Source: Lineus longissimus (taxonomy: Eukaryota > Nemertea > Pilidiophora > Heteronemertea > Lineidae). Taken from it: 60,000 nt of DNA. The notes beneath the pieces are model-generated. The model saw nothing but the letters and a program-made list of their open reading frames with translations, was not told where the DNA came from and ran no database searches. The stretch is taken from the NCBI RefSeq assembly GCF_910592395.1, contig NC_088325.1:6045501-6105500 (forward strand), written 5' to 3'. Of the stretch, positions 19,774 to 27,753 are shown one piece after another; within the stretch, counting starts at the first letter, position 1, and every line of letters begins with the position of its first letter. Both the position numbers and the translations under genes were made by a program.

Positions 19774-21406
19774 TTATTTTAGAAGAAATTTTATTTGCTT
19801 TTTTTCTAATCCCTCCTATATTGGATGACAATACTTGAACAATGACAAGAATAGTCACCGCCACTGCGATGATCAAATGCTCTGCTAAAAATCCTACAAC
19901 ACTAGCAGCTGCTTTCAAGATAGTAGACACAATGGCCCCTAGAATTCCTTGAAGTACTGCTAGAGCTTTAGAACCTAAGGAAAGTAACCAATTTTTAAAT
20001 TTTATCAGACCCTGCGTAATTTTACTAGGAATTCCTGGCTTAGAAGGAATGCTAGGTCCTATCGGTTTACTAGGTCTTCCAGATCCTCCCGGTGTATCAG
20101 GTTTAACTGACTTTGAAGGAACACTTGGTTTTACTAAAGAGCCTATAGTTCCACCAATGGCAGACAACGCTATAATAACTGCGGTGACAATGGTGCCAAG
20201 TTTAAAACCCTTCAATTTGAACAGGGCGTCAAGTCTGTCTCCTAAGGATCTGCTTGGATCACTGGCTGTACCTGCTAACTTCCCACCGTATCGTCTTAAA
20301 GGTTCCTTGTTCGATTCTTCTAAAGTTCTCAATTCAATTTCTTCTGCATGATCATTCTCACGTGAATTTTGTTCTTCATGGTTAATTAATGACTCCTTTT
20401 CAGGATCATCACTTCGTCTCAATCTGGCTATTTTATCATTTAGTCTGTCACGTACTCGTTGGAATTTTTCTTTAATAGCTTTCCAAACACGTCTGAATAA
20501 GCCAAGTTCCTCATCTAATTTAGAATCACCTGTTCTAATAGGGCTGCCTGAATTCATAATGGTTTCTTGGAGCCCTTCTATATCATTATCATTGACAACA
20601 ACAATTTTTGGTTCACCTGCACCAAAATTGGTCTTTTGTTCACGATTGATGACATTAACTGCAGGTTCCAGAGGTAAATTCCCTCCATTCGCTGCATCAC
20701 CTGCAGGATCTGCATTCGCTTTCTCAACATACCTTACTTCACCCGTAGCAAAATTGATCTTTTTTACAAGGGTGGCGGTGTCTTTATTTTCAAGTCCTGT
20801 TGTTTCCTTAATGTTGGCAAGTCCTGGATCCTCCTCCGGCCCAGCAAATTTAATAAATCTCAAAAATTCATTTGCACCTTTTTGTTTTACTACAGTATTA
20901 TATGCCAAAGGCTCTTCGGGATTATTTTCCATGGAGAGCCTTACTGGCTCTCCTTGGTAGTAAGGTCTAAAATACATTACTCCTTTTGTATTAGTCACCA
21001 TCCTGTTACGTATCGTATTCAAAGCACTATCATTAATTGATTTAAGATTGGACTTGAGCAAAAAATTATTTAAAAAGTTAGTTTTTTTATCAATGACTAT
21101 AGTTTTCTCTACTATTTCTAAATCAAGATTAGATGGTACAGTTCCACTAGGTCTATCATTATCAGCCGCCACTCGTTGCTGTTCTTTTTTGTTTTCTTCT
21201 TCCGTACGCGCTCTAATTTTTTTGTCTTCTTGGGCACTACCAGCATCCATCTCCCCCTCAAGTGCTTTATTTCCCTCTACCCGTTGATTGTAGATTTCAT
21301 CCATGTTTGTTACTGCATCCTCATAATTTTCCCCAGATCCTGCATCACCTGCAGGATCTACATCATCAACATATGTAGGATTATCAAACCCTTGATAGTC
21401 TGCCAT
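19763..21406 (-). CDS. Large acidic, membrane-anchored Polinton B protein (547 aa)
   Basis: The ATG sits in TAAAATAAATGG. The N-terminal 100 residues are acidic and low in complexity (DDVDPAGDAGSGENYED). A basic segment lies near 300-330 (KEKFQRVRDRLNDKIARLRR). Three hydrophobic stretches follow, including LGTIVTAVIIALSAIGGTIGS (about 403-423) and AEHLIIAVAVTILVIVQVL near the end, separated by a Pro/Ser/Lys-rich linker (SVPSKSVKPDTPGGSGRPSK). It overlaps the start of the downstream gene by 11 bases. I do not recognise the family; a virion membrane-interacting or core protein is plausible. The motif DPAGDA occurs twice. Confidence 0.7.
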   Translation of the reverse strand: MADYQGFDNPTYVDDVDPAGDAGSGENYEDAVTNMDEIYNQRVEGNKALEGEMDAGSAQEDKKIRARTEEENKKEQQRVAADNDRPSGTVPSNLDLEIVEKTIVIDKKTNFLNNFLLKSNLKSINDSALNTIRNRMVTNTKGVMYFRPYYQGEPVRLSMENNPEEPLAYNTVVKQKGANEFLRFIKFAGPEEDPGLANIKETTGLENKDTATLVKKINFATGEVRYVEKANADPAGDAANGGNLPLEPAVNVINREQKTNFGAGEPKIVVVNDNDIEGLQETIMNSGSPIRTGDSKLDEELGLFRRVWKAIKEKFQRVRDRLNDKIARLRRSDDPEKESLINHEEQNSRENDHAEEIELRTLEESNKEPLRRYGGKLAGTASDPSRSLGDRLDALFKLKGFKLGTIVTAVIIALSAIGGTIGSLVKPSVPSKSVKPDTPGGSGRPSKPIGPSIPSKPGIPSKITQGLIKFKNWLLSLGSKALAVLQGILGAIVSTILKAAASVVGFLAEHLIIAVAVTILVIVQVLSSNIGGIRKKANKISSKINEH

Positions 21407-21411
21407 TTATT

Positions 21412-21807
21412 TTATAAAAATTTTGTTATCACAGCAGATCCTATGACACTTGCAGCAATATAGGCCTGTTCATAATTTTTCTGACTCTGACTAGGTTTAT
21501 AATAATGAGACAAAGTAGGTTCAGGGTGGATGCTGTCATACAATCGGATAGAGTCTCTCATGTCTAACATGTCTGACTGTGCTTGATGTTTTTTCTGTCG
21601 TTGTTCTGCAAGGAAGTCAAGATGTTTAATTCTATTGTGCGACCACATCGCTGACTGTTTTTGTAATTTTTCGCTCGCTAAATCGTGTCTTTTACGCTCT
21701 TCTGCAGCATTCTGCGCATCAAATGCGTGGAACATGGCATTACCTCCTACGAAAGCAGTCGCATTAGCTACTGCCCCGAAAATGGTTGTTAAAATCATGC
21801 CAGCCAT
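21412..21807 (-). CDS. Conserved Polinton protein with coiled coil and two hydrophobic ends
   Basis: 131 residues: hydrophobic N-terminus (MILTTIFGAVANATAFVGG), a charged helix (ERKRHDLASEKLQKQ), the motif LYDS..PEPTLSHYYKPS, and a hydrophobic C-terminus. The Polinton A gene at 42454-42882 has the same plan, including LSDYYKPS before its C-terminal span. Both lie beside the 77/78-residue membrane protein. This is a recurrent Polinton family, presumably virion-associated; the biochemical role is not known to me. Confidence 0.75.
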   Translation of the reverse strand: MAGMILTTIFGAVANATAFVGGNAMFHAFDAQNAAEERKRHDLASEKLQKQSAMWSHNRIKHLDFLAEQRQKKHQAQSDMLDMRDSIRLYDSIHPEPTLSHYYKPSQSQKNYEQAYIAASVIGSAVITKFL

Positions 21808-21833
21808 ATTCTTTTTATTTTATAAAAATTTTG

Positions 21834-22067
21834 TTACCCAGTAATGTTCTTCGGTAACCCTTGCTTTTCCAGATAACCCTTTGTAATAATAGCAAGTGCC
21901 ACTGCTCCCGTAAGCTTCAACGCTTCCATAAGGTCTGGTTTACTAGGATCTCCAATGTTTGACTTCAGAAGTTTCTTTGCAGCCATACCATAGCCAACGG
22001 TTAAACCTGCTAAAACAGCAGCATGATATACTGTGTTACCGATCTGTTTTGGATTAATAGTGTCCAT
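21834..22067 (-). CDS. Small conserved Polinton membrane protein (77 aa)
   Basis: Two hydrophobic stretches (AAVLAGLTVGYGMAAKKLL and LKLTGAVALAIITKGYL) joined by a GDPSKPDL loop, ending LPKNITG. Polinton A has an equivalent of 78 residues at 43611-43847 (GPPSPANL loop, ending LPRNIIK). The start lies in TTATAATAAATGG. Conservation of loop and end between two divergent elements argues for a real structural role. Confidence 0.78.
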   Translation of the reverse strand: MDTINPKQIGNTVYHAAVLAGLTVGYGMAAKKLLKSNIGDPSKPDLMEALKLTGAVALAIITKGYLEKQGLPKNITG

Positions 22068-22088
22068 TTATTATAAGAATAAAAAATA

Positions 22089-22391
22089 TTATATTTCTAG
22101 CTTTGTTTTAGCAGGTTGAGTCCTTGTAACAGGTGGAGACACCACGCTCGCTACGCTCGCCGGTTGTGGTTGTGAACTATAGTATAGCACAAATACAGCT
22201 AATCCAACACTAGCAGCTACAATATAAGGATAGTAGTTCCTAGCTTGTACATTGTCTTGCTGTACTGGCTTCTTCTTTCCTTTGTTCAACTGACCCAATT
22301 TCTTTCCCCATTCAACTCTCTTAGAGTTCTTTGGCTTTTCTTCAGCTGTGGTAATGTCTTTAACTTGTTCATTTTCTTCTTCATTCGTCAT
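22089..22391 (-). CDS. Small basic single-span membrane protein (Polinton B)
   Basis: 100 residues: acidic N-terminus, a basic patch (WGKKLGQLNKGKKK, about residues 28-41), one membrane span (YIVAASVGLAVFVLYY) and a Ser/Pro-rich tail. Its tail codons contain the ACGCTCGCTACGCTCGC motif seen in the TIRs. Counterpart of 1202-1705 in Polinton A. The promoter region upstream holds five 22-bp repeats and is shared with the divergent gene at 22557. Confidence 0.7.
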   Translation of the reverse strand: MTNEEENEQVKDITTAEEKPKNSKRVEWGKKLGQLNKGKKKPVQQDNVQARNYYPYIVAASVGLAVFVLYYSSQPQPASVASVVSPPVTRTQPAKTKLEI

Positions 22392-22408
22392 TTATTTACA
22401 TAAAATAA

Positions 22409-22523
22409 TATTGATGACTATTAAAGTGACTATTGATGACTATTAAAGTGACTATTGATGACTATTAAAGTGACTATTGATGACTATTAAAGTGACTATT
22501 GATGACTATTAAAGTGACTATTA
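22409..22523. repeat. Five 22-bp tandem repeats in a divergent intergenic region
   Basis: The unit ATTGATGACTATTAAAGTGA plus CT is repeated five times without change, between the divergent genes ending at 22391 and starting at 22557. This is one of the few sizeable non-coding gaps in Polinton B, so the repeats may act as upstream regulatory sites; that is inference. Confidence 0.85.
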
Positions 22524-22556
22524 ACGTCATCACTATTTAATAAAAATTATTCTACT

Positions 22557-22673
22557 ATGAATAAAATGAAACCTAATGTTAATTTTCACACATTTGACGA
22601 AATTTATGACAAAGTTGTTGCTGCTCTGGCACCAAAACCATATACAATGTACAGGACACCTGTATATGAATGA
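22557..22673 (+). CDS. 38-codon ORF overlapping the zinc protein gene
   Basis: Begins in CTATGAATAAAATG, the element's plus-strand start context, and ends in ATGAATGA, overlapping the next ATG by eight bases in another frame. It encodes MNKMKPNVNFHTFDEIYDK and 19 more residues. It may be the true N-terminus of the zinc protein, separated by a frameshift, or a short upstream ORF. I recognise no family. Confidence 0.5.
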   Translation: MNKMKPNVNFHTFDEIYDKVVAALAPKPYTMYRTPVYE

Positions 22674-23205
22674 AATTTCAGACGCTATCTCTCTGCACGA
22701 AGAGCTCACAATAGCGAACAGATATGTGTCCCTGTACTGCGACCATTGGATATGTAAAGACTGTTATTCAACCGATCATGCCATACTAGAGCATGAAATA
22801 GTTTGCTGTGACTGTGGCACAATAGACAACTATTACAATCCGCTCAGTCATAAGCCAGTTTTATGGTCAAATGCAGTTGAAAAAAGCCGATATATTCAAG
22901 GATTAGACTATGGTATGAAAGATACTCATGCGCTTGTACCATCTAAATTTTCAAAATTTAAAGATCTCTATAAAGATGAACTATTGTTCAAATCAAAAGA
23001 CTGTAGTACGATTGAAGGAGATTTTAAAAGACTCGAAGCATTGTTTTATGAGAGGTACGATGAAATAGGTAGGACGAACTTCTTTCCCAATAAATTTATA
23101 CTACAAAAATTACTTGAACATTACTCCTTGGTTGAACAGCCAAAAACATTAACTGACTCAATGAAAAAGGTGTATGCTATATTTGAACAGTTGAACTGGC
23201 CATAA
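22666..23205 (+). CDS. Zinc-binding protein, candidate VLTF3-like late transcription factor (Polinton B)
   Basis: The frame is open from 22576 but the first sensible ATG is at 22666 (179 residues). Cysteine/histidine clusters CDHWICKDC and, 20 residues later, CCDCGTID could form a zinc ribbon. The C-terminal half has FFPNKFILQKLLEHYSLV and KKVYAIFEQLNW, a pattern reminiscent of VLTF3-like proteins of poxviruses and other large DNA viruses. The start of the window in Polinton A has a similar C-terminal segment. Late-factor identity is inference; zinc binding is well supported. A hairpin separates it from the convergent gene. Confidence 0.5.
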   Translation: MNEISDAISLHEELTIANRYVSLYCDHWICKDCYSTDHAILEHEIVCCDCGTIDNYYNPLSHKPVLWSNAVEKSRYIQGLDYGMKDTHALVPSKFSKFKDLYKDELLFKSKDCSTIEGDFKRLEALFYERYDEIGRTNFFPNKFILQKLLEHYSLVEQPKTLTDSMKKVYAIFEQLNWP

Positions 23206-23238
23206 TTTTATAAGGTCTAACCCACCCTATAAAATTAT
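23202..23238. terminator. Hairpin between convergent genes (22666 and 23239)
   Basis: Arms ATAATTTTATAAGG (23202-23215) and CCCTATAAAATTAT (23225-23238) pair at 13 of 14 positions around a 9-base loop. The plus-strand TAA (23203-23205) lies in the stem and the minus-strand TGA (23239-23241) abuts it. Likely a bidirectional 3'-end signal. Confidence 0.75.
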
Positions 23239-23673
23239 TCACTCTTCGATCGCTGGTACACTCGTTGACGCAGGTGCTTCCAAGGCAGTTTCTGCTGTAT
23301 TTGCCACAATTGTGCCTGCTGCCAGAAGAGTTGGGTTCATGTACTGACCCAGCTGTTTCTTTATTTCGTGGTTTACTATAATATTGTCATTTAATTTTTT
23401 GTGAAGTTTTTTCTGGTCTAAATTTGGGAATGCCACTCTCACAGCTTGCGTATATCCGAATAGTAAGTTAGACACTAAATCATCAGCAATCTGTGTATTA
23501 TATTTGACTTGAAATTCACCATGTAGTTTTTTTATATTTTTTTTAGATGCTTTTTTAATTGTCACTTCACTCGCTTTTATTCCTAGTTTACTCAGCAATC
23601 CTGATTGATAGTGAGAGAGTAATTCACTTCGCATGTCATACTCACTATGCTCTTCTTCAACAATGGTTTCCAT
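23239..23673 (-). CDS. Uncharacterised Polinton B protein (144 aa)
   Basis: The ATG is in CATAAATAAATGG. The product is charged, with a Lys-rich helical middle (TIKKASKKNIKKLHGEF), the segment LVSNLLFGYTQAVRVAFPNL and an Ala-rich acidic end. I do not recognise it. It lies immediately downstream of the capsid gene on the same strand, so a capsid-accessory or cement role is possible but unproven. Confidence 0.6.
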   Translation of the reverse strand: METIVEEEHSEYDMRSELLSHYQSGLLSKLGIKASEVTIKKASKKNIKKLHGEFQVKYNTQIADDLVSNLLFGYTQAVRVAFPNLDQKKLHKKLNDNIIVNHEIKKQLGQYMNPTLLAAGTIVANTAETALEAPASTSVPAIEE

Positions 23674-23677
23674 TTAT

Positions 23678-23920
23678 TTATGATAAAATTTTGTACTCAA
23701 ATGGAATCTTTCTGCGCAGTAAAAGTCGTTTACCTGCATCAATCTGCGCAAGAACTGTATCCTTTTCGCCACTGGGAATACAACGGTTTTCTTTAAACAC
23801 TTGGTCCAATGAGCTTTGATCATACAATATAGACAAGCATGTCATATTCTGTTTCAGTACTTCTAGTGAGTTCAAGTTGTAAGCCATGTTTAATATTTGA
23901 CATTGCAGTTCCAGATCCAT
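23678..23920 (-). CDS. ORF overlapping the capsid 3' end, probable shifted capsid C-terminus
   Basis: This frame overlaps the last 100 bases of the capsid gene and continues for about 45 codons beyond its stop (LYDQSSLDQVFKENRCIP..., ending EYKILS). In the Polinton A capsid remnant the corresponding end reads HIFVISDAQVNIQNSQI in one frame, which lines up with LVYIV of the capsid followed by YDQSSLDQVF of this frame. So the capsid gene of B may carry a one-base shift near 23830, or this may be a short downstream gene translated by coupling. Confidence 0.5.
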   Translation of the reverse strand: MDLELQCQILNMAYNLNSLEVLKQNMTCLSILYDQSSLDQVFKENRCIPSGEKDTVLAQIDAGKRLLLRRKIPFEYKILS

Positions 23921-24986
23921 GCAAAGCGTTATCTTCAGTTGATCTTAAGTCAATCCACAGAGCATACTTGTGTTTGTCGTAAAATTTTTCGATATCCATC
24001 ATACAGTCCTCAGAGTGCTTAAGATCTTCTGGCATATAAAGCCGTTTGACTTCATCGAACTGGTTGTAACCCTTCATTCCAGATTTGAAGATACAATGTG
24101 AGATCCCTTCAGAAGTGATGGTCACATTCGTAATATCAGGGTTTTGAAAACTTGTGTTCTCTGAGTCATACTCAGCGAAATTTTTCTGGAAAAATATCAG
24201 AATCCCCTTTGTAGATTTGCGATTGACATCTACATTGATATTCACCCGTTTATTCTTTCCAATTGACTCTGTCCTCAAAAGATGCACATCTTCATACATC
24301 CATCTCATGTCAGATCTATAAAAAGATTCAATGGTTTGAGTCAGTACATCAGAGGTGATTGTTTCATATTCGAGCTGAATATCAGTCACAGCATATGTCT
24401 TTGAGGATGCTGTTCCAGCGACCACATACTTTGCATCATTGAATTTGATGTTATACTCAATGGACTCCAAAATAGCTGCTGGGTAAAAGGGTGCATGTGT
24501 ATCAAATAGTTCTGATTCAATAGGAATACAGTAACGGTCCTCAAAGACTGTTTTAATACCATCTTTTCGCTGATCCTTCACAATTCCTTGTTGTACTCGA
24601 TTCTTTCGCTGTTTCTCAGTCAACCAAAAGTCTTTGAAAGTGTTGTAGATGAAGGCTTTATTCACTTCACTCATGTGTTCACCCCGCATACTTGTTGTGA
24701 TTCTGTCCATAATATTTCGACCAACATTGGCCACAAATGTAGCTGGTGTAGCATTGGCTGCATTGCTCGCTTTTGATGTGGTAGAAAGTTTAAACGTGAG
24801 CTTCATGCTTGCAGGAACAATCACTTGTCCTTTCTCAAGCTTGGGAATCTTCACATAAAGTGTTTCACCCGGATTTACAGAATTAGGGTTATGTGTAATG
24901 ACCTCAACATTTCTCTTGGCTTTTAAGCCTCCAGCTGTTTTATCTGTTCGATAAGGGTCTAAGTATTTACCGTAGGACATGTCCAT
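23820..24986 (-). CDS. Probable Polinton major capsid protein
   Basis: 388-residue ORF starting MDMSYGKYLDPYRTDK after TTCTATAATAAATGG. It is rich in predicted beta strands (LYVKIPKLEKGQVIVPASMKL, VFEDRYCIPIESELF) and carries the conserved C-terminal block YALWIDLRSTEDNALHGSG, matched by YGLWLDLRTTEDKRLHGSG in Polinton A. I assign it as the hexon-like capsid protein from these Polinton-conserved features; the length is on the short side for a double jelly roll, and the C-terminus may be shifted. Its 5' end is duplicated at 18505-18669. It shares a 34-base divergent promoter with the gene at 25021. Confidence 0.7.
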   Translation of the reverse strand: MDMSYGKYLDPYRTDKTAGGLKAKRNVEVITHNPNSVNPGETLYVKIPKLEKGQVIVPASMKLTFKLSTTSKASNAANATPATFVANVGRNIMDRITTSMRGEHMSEVNKAFIYNTFKDFWLTEKQRKNRVQQGIVKDQRKDGIKTVFEDRYCIPIESELFDTHAPFYPAAILESIEYNIKFNDAKYVVAGTASSKTYAVTDIQLEYETITSDVLTQTIESFYRSDMRWMYEDVHLLRTESIGKNKRVNINVDVNRKSTKGILIFFQKNFAEYDSENTSFQNPDITNVTITSEGISHCIFKSGMKGYNQFDEVKRLYMPEDLKHSEDCMMDIEKFYDKHKYALWIDLRSTEDNALHGSGTAMSNIKHGLQLELTRSTETEYDMLVYIV

Positions 24987-25020
24987 TTATTATAGAATAA
25001 AAAATAAAATGTTAAAATAA
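24987..25020. promoter_or_regulatory. 34-bp divergent promoter between capsid and 25021 gene
   Basis: A 34-base A/T-only-like spacer separates two divergent ATGs; both are preceded by ATAAATG-type sequence (ATAATAAATGG on the minus strand, AAAATAAATG on the plus strand). Such a short shared spacer implies promoters that touch the start codon, as in late genes of poxvirus-like systems. Confidence 0.55.
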
Positions 25021-25410
25021 ATGAATAATTTATATACTAACTTTGGTTCAAATGATGATCAAGGTCTAAAAGGTGATCAAGGTCTAAAAGGTGATCAAAT
25101 TCAAGACATTCAAGACAAGTTCAATGCAGATATTCTCAAGGTTAAAGATAGATTTAATTTGTGGGATTATGAGATTGACAAAGTACTAGTTGAGATTAAA
25201 GAACGAATTAAATTAAAAGACAGAGTTAACAAACTGAGAGTTAAGTTATTATTTGCAATTATTCTGACCTTTTTTAAAGCACATAATTTCCCTATTACAC
25301 AATCAATGCTTATTGAGTTTGAACATTATAATACTGATGATACACCATCGACGCAGTGGCTGACTGAGGCAGAAAATAAATTAATTGATGTTATTGCAAA
25401 ATTACAATAG
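25021..25410 (+). CDS. Uncharacterised coiled-coil protein (Polinton B, 129 aa)
   Basis: Begins MNNLYTNFGSNDDQ, has the short duplication DQGLKGDQGLKGDQ, then a long charged helix (KVKDRFNLWDYEIDKVLVEIKERIK) and a hydrophobic piece (LLFAIILTFFKAHNF). The TAG stop is inside the stem of the hairpin at 25408-25448. No family recognised. Confidence 0.6.
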   Translation: MNNLYTNFGSNDDQGLKGDQGLKGDQIQDIQDKFNADILKVKDRFNLWDYEIDKVLVEIKERIKLKDRVNKLRVKLLFAIILTFFKAHNFPITQSMLIEFEHYNTDDTPSTQWLTEAENKLIDVIAKLQ

Positions 25411-25448
25411 TAACTTATAGGATATACTAAACATCCTATAAGTTACTA
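25408..25448. terminator. Perfect 16-bp hairpin containing both stop codons of convergent genes
   Basis: TAGTAACTTATAGGAT (25408-25423) and ATCCTATAAGTTACTA (25433-25448) are perfect inverse complements around a 9-base loop. The plus-strand stop TAG is 25408-25410 and the minus-strand integrase stop TAG is 25446-25448, so both stop codons form the base of the stem. This symmetry is best explained as a bidirectional mRNA 3'-end signal. Confidence 0.88.
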
Positions 25449-26453
25449 CCTTCTCAACCGTGAGTCAATACTATTTTCAGGATCTAAGCCTTCTTTGTGT
25501 TTAATTGTTGACTCAATTTTAGCTTCTTTTTCAACGTGATCAACCTCTGATTCTTCATCAATTGTAGCTAGCACTTGTGTCACACGCTGCAAAGCATCAA
25601 GTCTAACTCTAGAATCATCATTCAATATTGCATGCACTCCCTCAATATTTTTTACAGTGTAAGTTCTATTGGACCATATCTGTTTGTAACCTTTAGTAAA
25701 TATAGGTCTCTTTAACTTCTTTCTAACACTTTCACCTATTCTAAATTTGTATTCAACTGGCATAGACTTTTCAGCATTTAATTCAATCAACTCACTTTCA
25801 TGATGCGCAGCTTCATTAGGAGCATAGTTTAAAATTCCTCTATGCGGTCTACTATTGTACGCAGTAATGTACTCTTGCAAATGAACAACCCATTTTACTG
25901 AATTTTTCTCTGTAAAGTCCTTGAATATCATCTCTTTAATGGTTCTAGATAGTCTGTCAATAAGTCCTAGCGCATGATGATCTCCTATGTCCACTGTATC
26001 ATGCTTGATGTTTAACTCTTTGAATAGGTCTTGTACTGGCCTATTCAGGAATTCATTGCCAGAGTCTGTAATAATAAGTGTGATTGGGCTCGCAAGTGTG
26101 TAAATTTTTTCAAACCCATTTTTCACTTCAAATTTTGTCTTATTTTTTAAAGCTTCAGCATAGGCTTTTCTGGTAAATGTATCAATAGCAAGAAGTATCC
26201 ATTTGTATCCTTTATTTTGCCTTGAGTAATTTGACATGTCTAGAAGATCCATAAACCATAGGGCATTCTCACGATAGGCTATAATGTGACCCTGAATCTT
26301 TTGTGGTTGCTTTTTATGTAGTTGATAACTTTTTTGCTGCTTTACAAATGCATCGATGTCGTTAAATTTTATGTTATGATCTTTCTTCTTCATAATCCTA
26401 TAAAATTTTAAAGCAGATGGATAGTAGTACTTCGCATATTCTTCTTGCATCAT
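25446..26453 (-). CDS. Polinton B retroviral-type integrase
   Basis: 335 residues with an N-terminal helical part, then the rve catalytic core: first Asp in LWFMDLLDMS, second in LIITDSGNEF and, 35 residues on, IDRLSRTIK where most relatives have a Glu. The D,D-35 spacing is kept with Asp as third residue, a variant I believe occurs in other Polinton integrases. The C-terminal part (RIGESVRKKLKRPIFTKGY, WSNRTYTVKNI) is an SH3-like DNA-binding domain; there is no chromodomain. It catalyses insertion with 6-bp target duplication. ORF intact; stop lies in the hairpin above. Confidence 0.9.
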   Translation of the reverse strand: MMQEEYAKYYYPSALKFYRIMKKKDHNIKFNDIDAFVKQQKSYQLHKKQPQKIQGHIIAYRENALWFMDLLDMSNYSRQNKGYKWILLAIDTFTRKAYAEALKNKTKFEVKNGFEKIYTLASPITLIITDSGNEFLNRPVQDLFKELNIKHDTVDIGDHHALGLIDRLSRTIKEMIFKDFTEKNSVKWVVHLQEYITAYNSRPHRGILNYAPNEAAHHESELIELNAEKSMPVEYKFRIGESVRKKLKRPIFTKGYKQIWSNRTYTVKNIEGVHAILNDDSRVRLDALQRVTQVLATIDEESEVDHVEKEAKIESTIKHKEGLDPENSIDSRLRR

Positions 26454-26639
26454 ATTTATTTTAGAGAATAGTTTGAACTAAAAGACCTACAGTAATTTAT
26501 CCTATTGTAAATGGTAAATGACTCGCTTCGCCCGCGTGTACAATGCTAGCTTCACTCGCATTGAGTGAATTGATCGCTGACGCTATAGGTTTTTTACTCG
26601 TGCTTGCTGTACTCGCTGTGCCCACTTGTTTTGCTCGTG

Positions 26640-27734
26640 TCACTTGTCGCTTTTTCTGACATTGATATGTGAGTTGATGCCAAAGTTTGTATTTTCTGTA
26701 GCAGTCAAAAGAGAGTTATTATACCCCTCAATTGTACCAATATGTAATCGCATATGACTCGGTACAAGTTGTAATCCTAAACCAACGGCGAAATCTAGTC
26801 GTGTCCCTGCTTTTTCTAAAGCGTACGCATACGCTTGTTTTGAGTGAATTAATATACTCGCTGACTGAAATGTTTTGATGGAGTCAACTAACGTTTGTCC
26901 TTGAATCGCATCTTCCACCAAGATCCCAAACTGCTTTTGTGTGTCCAAGGAGTCTAACATGTCTTGCCTTATCATAGTTTGTGCGCCCAGGATACAATAT
27001 ACATATGTCCTAATGGACTCATTGATTCTACTCATGCCTGCTTTAGTCAATCCTTTACTGTCTAAAGTGATAAAATTGGACCAGTCATCTGAGTAGATGA
27101 AAGACAGTGTATCAATGTAAAGCCTGTGATGATCGGCATACACAGATCCTTTTTTGTCTGCATTGAACGGGAACTTAGTTGGATCATTCAAATAATACTT
27201 ACCATTGTCCATGATGATGTCTAGCGCTTGCATTTTGCCTTTGTGAAAGTAGTTGAAGTCAACTCTGTCAAATTCAAGCTTTAAATTTTCATAGGCTTGT
27301 GTGCTATAGGGATTTTTCTTTGAATTAAAGTCAGGATTTCCTGGTAAAGGAATTTTTAGCTGATGTAATATCTTTCTGACCGTGAAGTACACGTGGAATC
27401 TAAAGATGCTCTGTACTAAAGGGTCAGCATGGTTAACATTATTGTGCCATGATACACCACAGCCAGATGTCGCACACCATAGTGCAAATTTGAATTGGTT
27501 GTCCCAGTTATCCAGGGTTGCATTTTTTAAATAGTCTTGCACTTGTGCATACTGTGAAAATATTCTTGGTGGGATCTTATCCGGGAAAATGTCAATCGTA
27601 TCGTACTCAAAGCTTTGATGTGGTGCTACTTGAATCTTCTGGTGGATGAAGGGGTCCTTGGTCAAAGAATTATTCTTGTAAGTGATTGGATAGTTTGCAT
27701 CTGGGTTAAATTTAAGATAAGGTGGAAAGTCCAT
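26640..27734 (-). CDS. Conserved Polinton virion-candidate protein (364 aa)
   Basis: Intact ORF starting MDFPPYLKFNPDANYP. Signature segments are FALWCATSGCGVSW (about residue 90), RINESIRTYVYCILGAQ (about 240-256) and LGLQLVPSHMRLHIGTIEGYNNSLL near 320. The same family occurs in Polinton A at 46709-48113 (MAVWFATTGCGIS, RLNDSIRTYVYCILGSQ). It is a recurrent Polinton gene, likely a capsid-associated or minor structural protein, though I cannot name the function with certainty. It lies directly downstream of PolB on the same strand. Confidence 0.8.
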   Translation of the reverse strand: MDFPPYLKFNPDANYPITYKNNSLTKDPFIHQKIQVAPHQSFEYDTIDIFPDKIPPRIFSQYAQVQDYLKNATLDNWDNQFKFALWCATSGCGVSWHNNVNHADPLVQSIFRFHVYFTVRKILHQLKIPLPGNPDFNSKKNPYSTQAYENLKLEFDRVDFNYFHKGKMQALDIIMDNGKYYLNDPTKFPFNADKKGSVYADHHRLYIDTLSFIYSDDWSNFITLDSKGLTKAGMSRINESIRTYVYCILGAQTMIRQDMLDSLDTQKQFGILVEDAIQGQTLVDSIKTFQSASILIHSKQAYAYALEKAGTRLDFAVGLGLQLVPSHMRLHIGTIEGYNNSLLTATENTNFGINSHINVRKSDK

Positions 27735-27753
27735 TTTATCTATGATAAAATTT

